This document shows positions 29,673 to 38,160 of a stretch of 64,000 nt of DNA, piece by piece. This DNA is from Lachnospiraceae bacterium. GTDB lineage: Bacteria > Bacillota > Clostridia > Lachnospirales > Lachnospiraceae. Both the position numbers and the translations under genes were made by a program. The first letter of the stretch is position 1; each line of letters begins with the position of its first letter. The DNA is taken from assembly GCA_021199655.1 (NCBI GenBank), contig JAJQHQ010000092.1, positions 1-64,000 on the forward strand, given 5' to 3'. The notes under the pieces are model-generated. The model ran no database searches. It saw only the letters and a program-made list of their open reading frames with translations, and was not told the DNA's origin.

Positions 29673-31898
29673 ATGAGTGAACCAAGAATTGCAGCTTATA
29701 TGCGTATTTCTGTCGATATAGAAAAAGACAGAGATAACACATCTATCGAAAACCAAAGGAAAATTATCACTGCTTATGTTAAACAAAATTTTCCTAATTC
29801 TGAAGTTGACTATTACGAAGACCGAGACAGAAGCGGATATACGTTTGGACAAAGAGAACAGTATCAACAAATGCGTCCGTTATTGATGAACGGATATTAT
29901 AACATTCTCATTGTAAAAGATTTATCCCGTTTTTCTCGTCGTAATAGTCGTGGACTTGTAGAATTAGAGGATTTGCGTGATGCAGGTGTCCGCATAATTG
30001 CTATTGGAGACGGTGTGGATTATCCAACCTATGATGACTGGAATAATATTCAGGTACGTTTTCTTTTGAACGAAATGCCTGTCACAGACGCATCCAAGAA
30101 GGTAAAAAAGGTTATCGAAATGAGACAGAAAAACGGTAACTGGATTTGTAGTGTGCCTTACGGATATTATATGGTAGATACCAAAAACATGACATTTGAA
30201 GTAGACGAAAAGTCAGCCGAAGTCGTTCGTGAAATTTTCCGCTTGTATAATAGTGGGTGGGGATACAAAAAAATAGCAAATCATCTGACAGATGAAAAAA
30301 TCCCCACACCCCGCATGGTGGAAAAAGAACGGAAAGAACATGAGATGGAGTTACTAAAAATCAAACGCGATATCAAGATAAAGGCAAGACCTGAATGGTC
30401 AGTTGCTACAATTTACGGGATTCTTTCTAATGATTTTTATATTGGTACTCTTCGTGAACGAAAATATGTACGTCCTATAGTTCATGGCAATGATAAAAAG
30501 TTAGATGAAAATGAAAATATTCAATTTTTAAACCACCATACGCCTATCGTAGACGAACGTGAATTTTTGAAAGCCAAAGAACAACGGGAAAAAAGAACCA
30601 GGTCAAATTACCGTGGTGTTAAAAAATATGATACAAATTATTCTGGCTTCTTATTTTGCGGAGACTGCGGCAGTCCAATGTTTTCTATGAGCCGCCCTGA
30701 TTTGGCGCCTGCTTATATCTGTGGCACATACCATAAAAGAGGAAAAAAAGGCTGTACCTCACATCATACTCGCATTGATACACTGGATATGATGTTAAAA
30801 AACTATGTGGAACGTATTATGAAAATCTCGGATTCAATGATTGCTGAACTTGAAAAAGCAATTAAAGACGAACCAAATAAGATGAAAAAATCAGCTGATA
30901 CGTTGGCAAGTTTAGAGGCAGACTTGGAAAGAGCAAGAGAGGAATTTAAGGCTACTCAAAAACAAAAAATTCGTGCCATGATGAAAGCGGATGGAGAAAA
31001 CGCTTCTATCATAGAGGAAACATATGAGGAAATGGAACAAGAACTGCTCAATAAAATTGAGGGTATCGAAAAACAAATAACCCTTACTACAGACCGCAGA
31101 AATCAAGTTGTTGAAGTAAACCGTATAACAAAAACTGCACTGGATATTTTTCAGGATATTCTTGATAAGAAAACACTTGATAAAGGCGATTTAAGCATAA
31201 TCGTTGATAAGATAACCGTGTATGAAAGCAAAAAGAATTTCATAGAAATAGAACTTAAACCAGATATTCAAATGCTGTTAGAATCAGGAACACTTACCAA
31301 CGAAACTCTTGAAGAAGCAGGATACAGAGACAAAACCGTAAATTTTAATTGGGACATCGGGAGTAACTCATCAGCCACAATAGTCCAGAGTGTAAGGAAT
31401 CAAAAGGACAAGGCTTTCGGTGTCAATGTTATTTGTGGTGGCGACCCGCTGGAGATCTTTACAGACCGCGAAGGTGAAATCATTTTAAAAAAATATTCTC
31501 CGATCGGAGAACTCGGAAGCTTTGCGAAAGAATACGCCGAAGCGCTCGCTTCTGCTTCCGGACACAGCGTCTGCATCACCGACCGTGATCAGGTCATTGC
31601 GGCGGCCGGCGGTATCCGCAAGGACAGCATCGGCGCCCCTGTCACCGGCCAGCTCGAAGAAGTCATGAGCGGACGTGAATACGTCAACACGGACCAGAAT
31701 TCCAAAAAGCACGTTAAGATTACCAGTGAGGACGCCGGAGATTCCCTCCCGCAAATCATCAGCCCCATACTCTGTGAGGGCGACGTGATCGGTTCCGTCA
31801 TCCTGCGCGGGCGTGACGGCAGCCGCCGGATGGGTGAAGCTGAACAGGTACTGGCCAAATGTGCAGCCGGTTTTATGGGGCGCCAGATGGAACAATAA
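29673..31898 (+). CDS. Large serine recombinase, fused in frame to SpoVT C-terminal domain in the integrated state
   Basis: RIAAYMRISVDIEKDRDNTSIENQRKII (resolvase), recombinase domain, Zn ribbon (CGDCGSPMFSM...CGTYHKRGKKGCTSHHTR), coiled coil; residues after GGD are SpoVT PLEIFTDREGEIILKKYSPIGEL...; RBS ggagg. Confidence 0.92.
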   Translation: MSEPRIAAYMRISVDIEKDRDNTSIENQRKIITAYVKQNFPNSEVDYYEDRDRSGYTFGQREQYQQMRPLLMNGYYNILIVKDLSRFSRRNSRGLVELEDLRDAGVRIIAIGDGVDYPTYDDWNNIQVRFLLNEMPVTDASKKVKKVIEMRQKNGNWICSVPYGYYMVDTKNMTFEVDEKSAEVVREIFRLYNSGWGYKKIANHLTDEKIPTPRMVEKERKEHEMELLKIKRDIKIKARPEWSVATIYGILSNDFYIGTLRERKYVRPIVHGNDKKLDENENIQFLNHHTPIVDEREFLKAKEQREKRTRSNYRGVKKYDTNYSGFLFCGDCGSPMFSMSRPDLAPAYICGTYHKRGKKGCTSHHTRIDTLDMMLKNYVERIMKISDSMIAELEKAIKDEPNKMKKSADTLASLEADLERAREEFKATQKQKIRAMMKADGENASIIEETYEEMEQELLNKIEGIEKQITLTTDRRNQVVEVNRITKTALDIFQDILDKKTLDKGDLSIIVDKITVYESKKNFIEIELKPDIQMLLESGTLTNETLEEAGYRDKTVNFNWDIGSNSSATIVQSVRNQKDKAFGVNVICGGDPLEIFTDREGEIILKKYSPIGELGSFAKEYAEALASASGHSVCITDRDQVIAAAGGIRKDSIGAPVTGQLEEVMSGREYVNTDQNSKKHVKITSEDAGDSLPQIISPILCEGDVIGSVILRGRDGSRRMGEAEQVLAKCAAGFMGRQMEQ
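31418..31447 (+). other. attR: attP left arm CGGTGTCAATGTT and core GCGACCC
   Basis: Arm 31418-31430 exact reverse complement of 15442-15454. Confidence 0.85.
31441..31898 (+). pseudogene. spoVT: 3' part of interrupted spoVT (GAF-like sensor domain)
   Basis: DPLEIFTDREGEIILKKYSPIGELGSFAKEYAEALASASGHSVCITDRDQVIAAAGG...GEAEQVLAKCAAGFMGRQMEQ. Confidence 0.93.
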
Positions 31899-32024
31899 CG
31901 TTCCAGTTGTATCATATTTTCTGAAAATTTCGAAATATAAAAAAATTTTAAAAAATCCCTCACATTCTATTTGACAAGACCGAAAAGGTATGCTAGAATG
32001 ACTAACCGTAGCGGTTCAATACCT

Positions 32025-32097
32025 GCTGATGTGGCACAGTCGGTAGCGCACCTCATTGGTAGTGAGGAGGTCACGAGTTCGATTCTCGTCATCAGCT
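32025..32097 (+). tRNA. tRNA-Thr (anticodon GGT)
   Basis: GCTGATGTGGCACAGTCGGTAGCGCACCTCATTGGTAGTGAGGAGGTCACGAGTTCGATTCTCGTCATCAGCT; anticodon loop TTGGTAG. Confidence 0.93.
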
Positions 32098-32174
32098 CTT
32101 CTAATCGCTTGGAAAGCCTTGATTTTACTGCAAAGTCAGGGCTTTTTCATTTGTTGAAAAGGTGGTACACGGTG

Positions 32175-33749
32175 TCACTCGCTCAAATACCGTTCATAAA
32201 TATTTTCCTGATATCCGGCAACGCCACCTACTCTGATCACATCTGCCGCTTTTCGCAGCTCCGGATCCGTGATCCGAGCCAGCATTTTCATTCTTTTATC
32301 CGAAACCCGTTCATCAGAGAGGCTGGCAAGAGCGTCTTCCTCTGACATGTGCCAGAAAAAGAATTTTCTGTTCTCAGACATCTTTTCCGTTTTCGTCTTT
32401 GTCGCATCCCCTTCATCCAGGACGGATTCCTGCACTGCACGAGCATCAGCTTTCCGTTTTTCCAAATAATACTGTTTTACTTTCTGCGCAATCAGCAGTC
32501 CTTCCGGATCAAAATCTCCTGCATAATATGCCGTCACCCCGGCTTTCGCCAACAGATCCAGTAGCAGGACTGCACTCAATCTCGGCTGACCATTCATGCA
32601 CATACAGGCCCGTCCTCCACGCCAGTGATGGCACAACAGGGCATAGACCGAAGGATTCTCCACAATATACATCGTATCCTGCGGACACTCGATCCGTTCC
32701 CATCCCGCAATCACGGACAGAGGCACCTGCACCGGTTCTCCTTCCAGCAGAAACCCCTCTATTCCGGCATGAGGGCTGCCGTCTTTTTTGAATACGTGGA
32801 TGCCGGAAAGCATGGCATAGTTCGACATATCATCCCGCAGGATACCTGCTGCCAGATATTGTTTCTGTCTCTGCAAAGCCGGAAAAACAGGAACTTTTTC
32901 GGCCGTTGACTCATCAGGCGCCCCCGTTGCCTCCCCCGCTCCGTGCCGTCTTCGTCCCGTCTCCCAGGAGACAGTCATTGCAAGGATCTGACCTCCTTCT
33001 GTACCGTCGTCAAAGGCATGCGGATTTCCTGTCAGATGTGCCGCAAATACCGCCAGATATTCCTGCTTGCCGACACGAGCCGGGAGTGCGTTCACTATCG
33101 TGGCTCCCATATCCAGATTCTGTGTCAACACTTCCGGTACATTGCCACTCTCACGGTACTGCTTCATAAACCAGGCGCGTGTCTTTCTCGAAACATCCTC
33201 ATCCGCGCAGCTATCCCCAAACGAATCCTCTTCCCATTCACATTTTCCGGCTGGTGCATTGCCGCCTCTCAAATCCCAGAGCCACTCTCTGGCCGGTGTC
33301 CCGGCGTACTTTTCTTCCATCCGCTCAAAAACAGCCGCCACCGCCTGTTTTTGAGCGAGCTTCCGTTCCTTTTTCCCGATCAGTTCTTCTCCAAAATAGA
33401 GGCGAAGCAGTTCGTCTGGCGCAATCTCTCCAAACCGGCTTTCAGACAGCGCTTTTCTGAAATGATCTGCCCGGACAGTTGCAGATTTTTTCCCGTGATA
33501 GTTTTTCCGCAGAAAGCCTTCCAGATCTTCCCGATCCTGTTCTTTCAGATTGCGAAGTACAACCGAACCCGAGAAACTCCCGTAAGAAAGATATTTCTCC
33601 CGAAAACCGTTAAGCAGCCGGTCCAGCACTGGATGCTCCCGAAAGTATCGAATACATGGTTCACATTTCTTTTCCGACAGACCGCGCTTATCTGTATCGG
33701 CTGCAACAACGCCGACAAACGCGTTTTCACTTCCCGATCTGTTTTTCAT
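32175..33749 (-). CDS. jetD: Wadjet/Jet nuclease subunit JetD (TOPRIM, DUF2220-like)
   Basis: TOPRIM-like VTAYYAGDFDPEGLLIAQKVKQYY; overlaps jetC. Confidence 0.82.
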   Translation of the reverse strand: MKNRSGSENAFVGVVAADTDKRGLSEKKCEPCIRYFREHPVLDRLLNGFREKYLSYGSFSGSVVLRNLKEQDREDLEGFLRKNYHGKKSATVRADHFRKALSESRFGEIAPDELLRLYFGEELIGKKERKLAQKQAVAAVFERMEEKYAGTPAREWLWDLRGGNAPAGKCEWEEDSFGDSCADEDVSRKTRAWFMKQYRESGNVPEVLTQNLDMGATIVNALPARVGKQEYLAVFAAHLTGNPHAFDDGTEGGQILAMTVSWETGRRRHGAGEATGAPDESTAEKVPVFPALQRQKQYLAAGILRDDMSNYAMLSGIHVFKKDGSPHAGIEGFLLEGEPVQVPLSVIAGWERIECPQDTMYIVENPSVYALLCHHWRGGRACMCMNGQPRLSAVLLLDLLAKAGVTAYYAGDFDPEGLLIAQKVKQYYLEKRKADARAVQESVLDEGDATKTKTEKMSENRKFFFWHMSEEDALASLSDERVSDKRMKMLARITDPELRKAADVIRVGGVAGYQENIYERYLSE

Positions 33750-36700
33750 CTTCCACCATCTCCCTGGATGTTCCGTTCCACAGGTAGGCCATGACCGTCA
33801 CAAATTTCGCGTTTTCAGGACGGTGCAGCTGATAAATTGCCAGCGCATCCAGCGTGTCGCAGTCGCCCCAGAGCACCTGGGAATTGATGATAAAATCAAA
33901 TTCAAATTCGGACATCAGGCGGAACATATCCCGGATGTTGCGGTTATCGACACCGGCAAACGCCTCGTCCAGAGAAATAATCCGCGGCGCATCATTTCGT
34001 CCGCCCTGATATTTGGCCACCACCGCCGAGAACAGCGGCACATACATGGACATGGCCTTCTCACCGCCGCTGAATGTGCCAAACACACTGTTTGTCAGTT
34101 CCTTTTGCTTCTCTCCTGTTTTCTGCGAATAAAGCTGAAATTCGAACCATTTTCGGTAATCCAGCGCGTCCTTCATCACCTGATAAAAGGACATCGTTCC
34201 GCCGCTTTCTCTGGCCCGCCGTCTCGCGTCGTCCACCTTGGAACGAAAATGTCCGGAAAGCTTCGCCGCTTCATCCTCACGCATCAGGCGGTAATCCTTT
34301 TTCAAAAGCTCGACCAGTTCTCTGGTATCCAGCTGATCTTCCCTCTCTGCGGTACGGCTTCTCCAGCGCAGGTTCAGCTTCAGGCCGCTTGACGTGTTCA
34401 TGCCTCCCATCAGCGTGTTCATTTTCTCCACCCACGCCATGGAGCCGTTGATCTTTCCGCGTATCTTACGGCTGACCGTGTTGGACAAAATATCCTCAAA
34501 CAGTTCCCGGTCGCCGTCCCGGATGAGATCCTGCAGCTCCGCAATATCCTCCTCGAGATGCTCCAGAAGCTTCCGAAACGGAATCCGGATCCCCTGATAT
34601 CTGGCCTGGAAATCCTGCCTTTTCGCAGGCGGATCTCCTTTGACTGCTTCCTTATCCAGCTCCTCAAACAAACTCGTCTGGGTCGGCTGATAATCGTTCA
34701 GCAGAGCTTTGTTTTCAAAAAAGACCTGATTCAGGTCTGAGATCACTTTTTCTTTCTGGAGATCTTTCGTATCCGGTTCCAGATAAGCCCTGACTTTTGG
34801 CGCCGAAGTGCTTTTTCTGTGAGTGCCGCCGGTTTCACCGGAATCTTTCCGGGCTGATTTCTCCACAGGGAATTCCTCCGGAAGGCGCACATAGCCAAGC
34901 GCCAGTTCCTCCTCGAAGCATCGTTCCAGATGCGCGCCCTTTCGGGCACATTCGGTCAGCTTTTCTTCTCCCGCTGTCAGCTGCTCCGTCAAAAGCTTCA
35001 TCCGCTCACTCCGGCTCGTCTGCTCCTCCACACAGGACTGCATTTTTGCCGGATATTCATTCAGCCACTTTACGCATGCGTCCAGACGTTCCCGGATCTC
35101 CTCATAATCCGTCAGCTTCAGCTGTTCCCGGATGGAATCCCGCTCCGCCGCCTCACGTTTTCTGCCGCGCTCGGCGCTTCCCATATCATAACGGATCTGA
35201 TCCATATCCGCGTCCAGACTTTCCATCCGTTCTTTCAGTTCTTCGACATGGGAAAGGATCCGCAGATAAAGCTCATGCCCGGATTTCAGCTGATAAAAAT
35301 GCTGCCGGTAGGTTCCTGCCGCCTCATTTGCCCGCAAAAAGGTCTCATAATTACACGTCAGATAGAGCTTCTCCGCAATCTGGAGCGCTTCTTTATACAA
35401 CGTCTGCTGCTTTTCTTTTGTTTCACGCAGTTCTTCCTCCAGCCGGAGCGTTTCTTTTTCCATACGTTCGCTTTCCCGAACGGCATCGGAAAGAAGCCGG
35501 GCCGACTGATGCAGGTCCTCGTCCCCCGGAAAAGCTTCATATTCACAGGCAAGCTGTGAAATTCTTCCCCGGAGCACATCCGCCTCCTGATTGATTGTCT
35601 GCAGTTCTGCTTCCAGAATCGCAATCGCTTCCCGGCACGCGGCGATCTTCGCCTGCCGGTTCTGTTCTCTGGCTCTGGTTCCCAGAAATCCTGCCTTATG
35701 CTCTCCTGTCACGGTACCGGTCAGCACACCGATCTGCCAGGTGCCATCCTGCGAAATCGCTGTGGTTCCCTCGCTGTCGTAAGCAATATTTGCCAGGATG
35801 CCGGTGATCCTCTGGTTAAAGAAAATATCATTTACCTCATCATTCAGATCCAGCACATCCAGAATACTTCTGTCCGGCCGTTCTTTTTTCACGAACAGGT
35901 AGCGGTCCGCGCAGCCGGGATCCATAGCAAGTACCTGTTCCCGATCCTCCTCATCAACCACCAGTGCATCGAGAATTCCCATATGGAGGAGTGCTTCCTC
36001 CAGCCGGTCGCATGCCGTCTCATCCAGCTTCTGCCCGAACTCGATCACCTTGTAAAATTCCTGACAGGAAATCCCCATACGCTTCAGGCGTTCCCGGTTC
36101 TTCAGAACCGCTTCCGAACGCTCCGGCTCCGGTTCTCTGTGGTTTTCCCACTCCTCCAGTTCTTTTTTCTGCTCTTCCAGCTGCCCCTGAGTTTCCCTTG
36201 CCTGCCGGAGATTCTGCTGCAGGCTGTCATCGAGGGCTCCTTTGTAGGCCATTCTCCGGTCCGCCGCCAATTGTCTGGCAGCAGCAAAATCCGTATTTTC
36301 ATTATATGCTTCCACAAAATCAGAGAGCCATTTTAAAGAATCCCTCTCCAGTTTCATCTCCTGATTGGAACCATTCCAGGCATAAAGCTTCTCTTTCCAT
36401 TCATTCTGAACCTGCGTCATCAGCGTCTCATACTTTGTCACTTCCCGCTGCGCTGCATCGGTCTTCTTATGATGTCGTTCCAGATTCTGCAGCTGTTCCT
36501 CCACCTGGCGCCGGCAAAGATCCTCTCTGCGCAGGATCTCCAGCCCCTGACTGATTCCCTGTACGGTACGGTTCATCTGCGTTTCATGAGAAGTGAACCC
36601 ATAAGCTTCCCCGAAGTGTTCCTTTAACTCTCCGCAAAAATACCCATGCTCCTCGAACGCCATCTCCTCCGCTTCTGCGTCCATCTCATCCAGAAATCCC

Positions 36701-37860
36701 AGAAGTTCCTTCTCTTTTTCATATTGACGGTCCTGCTCCTCGCTCTGCCGTTTTTCCAGATCAAGACGCTGTTCCTGTTTCCCTGCGAGACGGGCTTTCT
36801 GTTCGTCAATCTGCTTTTCTCTCTCCAGGATCAGCGTATCCAGCTCCATCTCTCTGGACTTCAGGGCCACGGCGTCACTCCGGCTTAAGGATTCTTTCTC
36901 CTTCTCCATCGCCTCGCGCTCCGCGTCCAGACCAATCCGCTCCTCCTTAAGCTCTTCGACCCGTGCCTCACAGGCTTTCCGCTCCGCTTCCTGCGTTTTT
37001 CTTTCCCGTTCCAGAGCCGCCTGCTGTTTTTGATTCTCCTCTAGGCGCTCCGCTTTTTCAAACAAAATCAGCCGGTCATACCGATCCAGCACACGGCAGA
37101 TCTTTTCCGCGGCCTGTTTCCCCTCCTGGCGGCTTTTCAGATTCAGATTCATTGTGTCCATGTTCTCAATGGCCTCAGACATGGGACGTAAATCCTCATC
37201 CGAAAGAGGCTGCAGGGAATCACTCAAAATATCGTTGATCACCGATGGTTTGAAATCCTTTGACAGCTTCGGCGTACGCAGCTGGATCAGAAGATCCAGC
37301 ATCTCCTTGTACTCATCCACCGTCTCAAATCCGAAAATCTGGCGATTTACATACTCCATGTAATCCATCTGCCGGTCAAAAAGTACGCCGCCTCCCAGCA
37401 GACGGTTCTCCAGCTCCTTTTTGGATAAAGGCACCCGCTCATCCGTCTCTTTGTAAAGATAAAAATCCTGACCGACCCGCCTGCCGTCCGTCAGGCCAAA
37501 ATACCATTTGTCCAGCGGCTTCCCCTTGCGGGCACGGATCCCCATCCCTATCGTCAGATATGTCTCACTCTCTTTGCGTTTAAACTCCAGATACAGGTAG
37601 CCGGTCCGTTCTTCCCGGTCGTCGTCTTCCTCCAGCAGATAACCGCTCATCTTTCGGTCCCTGGAACCAAAAGGATCCAGACGTTCCGGACTCATATTGC
37701 CGTCAAGAAGCAGCGGCACCACGCTCTGCATGGTCACCGATTTTCCGGAGCCGTTGGAGCCTCGCAGCAGCATACGTCCGTTCGCAAAGGAAAACTCCTG
37801 CTCGTCATAATACCAGAAATTGAGAAAGCCAATTTTATTTGCCTGCCACCTGCTGCCCAC
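33727..37860 (-). CDS. jetC: Wadjet/Jet SMC-like ATPase JetC (MukB/SbcC-like)
   Basis: LLRGSNGSGKSVTMQSVVPLLLDG Walker A, long coiled coils, C-terminal TFSGGEKAMSMYVPLFSA and RIISLDEAFAGVD. Confidence 0.9.
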   Translation of the reverse strand: MGSRWQANKIGFLNFWYYDEQEFSFANGRMLLRGSNGSGKSVTMQSVVPLLLDGNMSPERLDPFGSRDRKMSGYLLEEDDDREERTGYLYLEFKRKESETYLTIGMGIRARKGKPLDKWYFGLTDGRRVGQDFYLYKETDERVPLSKKELENRLLGGGVLFDRQMDYMEYVNRQIFGFETVDEYKEMLDLLIQLRTPKLSKDFKPSVINDILSDSLQPLSDEDLRPMSEAIENMDTMNLNLKSRQEGKQAAEKICRVLDRYDRLILFEKAERLEENQKQQAALERERKTQEAERKACEARVEELKEERIGLDAEREAMEKEKESLSRSDAVALKSREMELDTLILEREKQIDEQKARLAGKQEQRLDLEKRQSEEQDRQYEKEKELLGFLDEMDAEAEEMAFEEHGYFCGELKEHFGEAYGFTSHETQMNRTVQGISQGLEILRREDLCRRQVEEQLQNLERHHKKTDAAQREVTKYETLMTQVQNEWKEKLYAWNGSNQEMKLERDSLKWLSDFVEAYNENTDFAAARQLAADRRMAYKGALDDSLQQNLRQARETQGQLEEQKKELEEWENHREPEPERSEAVLKNRERLKRMGISCQEFYKVIEFGQKLDETACDRLEEALLHMGILDALVVDEEDREQVLAMDPGCADRYLFVKKERPDRSILDVLDLNDEVNDIFFNQRITGILANIAYDSEGTTAISQDGTWQIGVLTGTVTGEHKAGFLGTRAREQNRQAKIAACREAIAILEAELQTINQEADVLRGRISQLACEYEAFPGDEDLHQSARLLSDAVRESERMEKETLRLEEELRETKEKQQTLYKEALQIAEKLYLTCNYETFLRANEAAGTYRQHFYQLKSGHELYLRILSHVEELKERMESLDADMDQIRYDMGSAERGRKREAAERDSIREQLKLTDYEEIRERLDACVKWLNEYPAKMQSCVEEQTSRSERMKLLTEQLTAGEEKLTECARKGAHLERCFEEELALGYVRLPEEFPVEKSARKDSGETGGTHRKSTSAPKVRAYLEPDTKDLQKEKVISDLNQVFFENKALLNDYQPTQTSLFEELDKEAVKGDPPAKRQDFQARYQGIRIPFRKLLEHLEEDIAELQDLIRDGDRELFEDILSNTVSRKIRGKINGSMAWVEKMNTLMGGMNTSSGLKLNLRWRSRTAEREDQLDTRELVELLKKDYRLMREDEAAKLSGHFRSKVDDARRRARESGGTMSFYQVMKDALDYRKWFEFQLYSQKTGEKQKELTNSVFGTFSGGEKAMSMYVPLFSAVVAKYQGGRNDAPRIISLDEAFAGVDNRNIRDMFRLMSEFEFDFIINSQVLWGDCDTLDALAIYQLHRPENAKFVTVMAYLWNGTSREMVEDEKQIGK

Positions 37861-37889
37861 TGTGTTTCCTCCTTTGTGTTCTGCGTAAT

Positions 37890-38148
37890 CTACTGTAAAA
37901 GCGTCGTCAATGGCTAGTCTCGAGCCTTGCTTGCATGGCTAAGAGACTGGACATTAGACGGTCCTGCGTGCCAGTGGCACGCGTTTAGCACCGACCGAAG
38001 CGGAAGCGGAGATACCGGTGGTGATTGCGAGAGTTCCGAAGGAACGGAGCAATCAGCTTTTACATGTAGTAGTGCAGCGATAACCGCTGCATGGAAATTT
38101 ACTATAAAAGCGGGAGTGCGAAGCACAGAGCGATTGGCTTTTATAGTA
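37890..38148. repeat. Structured multi-hairpin insert between jetB and jetC
   Basis: At least four hairpins: GCGTGCCA-G-TGGCACGC (37966-37982), GATTGC..GTTCC-gaa-GGAAC..GCAATC (38023-38054), GCAGCG-ataac-CGCTGC (38074-38090), TACTATAAAAGC..GCTTTTATAGTA (38100-38148). Confidence 0.75.
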
Positions 38149-38160
38149 CATCAACCGTTA

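Larger units (their letters stand above)
15426..31447 (+). mobile_element. Large-serine-recombinase element integrated in spoVT (16,015 bp between core repeats)
   Basis: GCGACCC direct repeats at 15426-15432 and 31441-31447; spoVT halves outside; recombinase next to right end; P4-type primase, XRE regulators and cargo inside. Confidence 0.92.

Noticed and set aside
29673-31898. Interpretation of the recombinase-SpoVT chimera as a genuine standing fusion gene only
   Set aside because: The matching spoVT 5' half 16 kb upstream, shared core in phase and attP dyad symmetry make integration into spoVT the better explanation
31971-32345. 124-aa ORF over the tRNA-Thr region
   Set aside because: Overlaps a well-formed tRNA; no protein features
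34797-35594. Long plus-strand ORFs across jetC
   Set aside because: Shadow ORFs of a long coiled-coil gene
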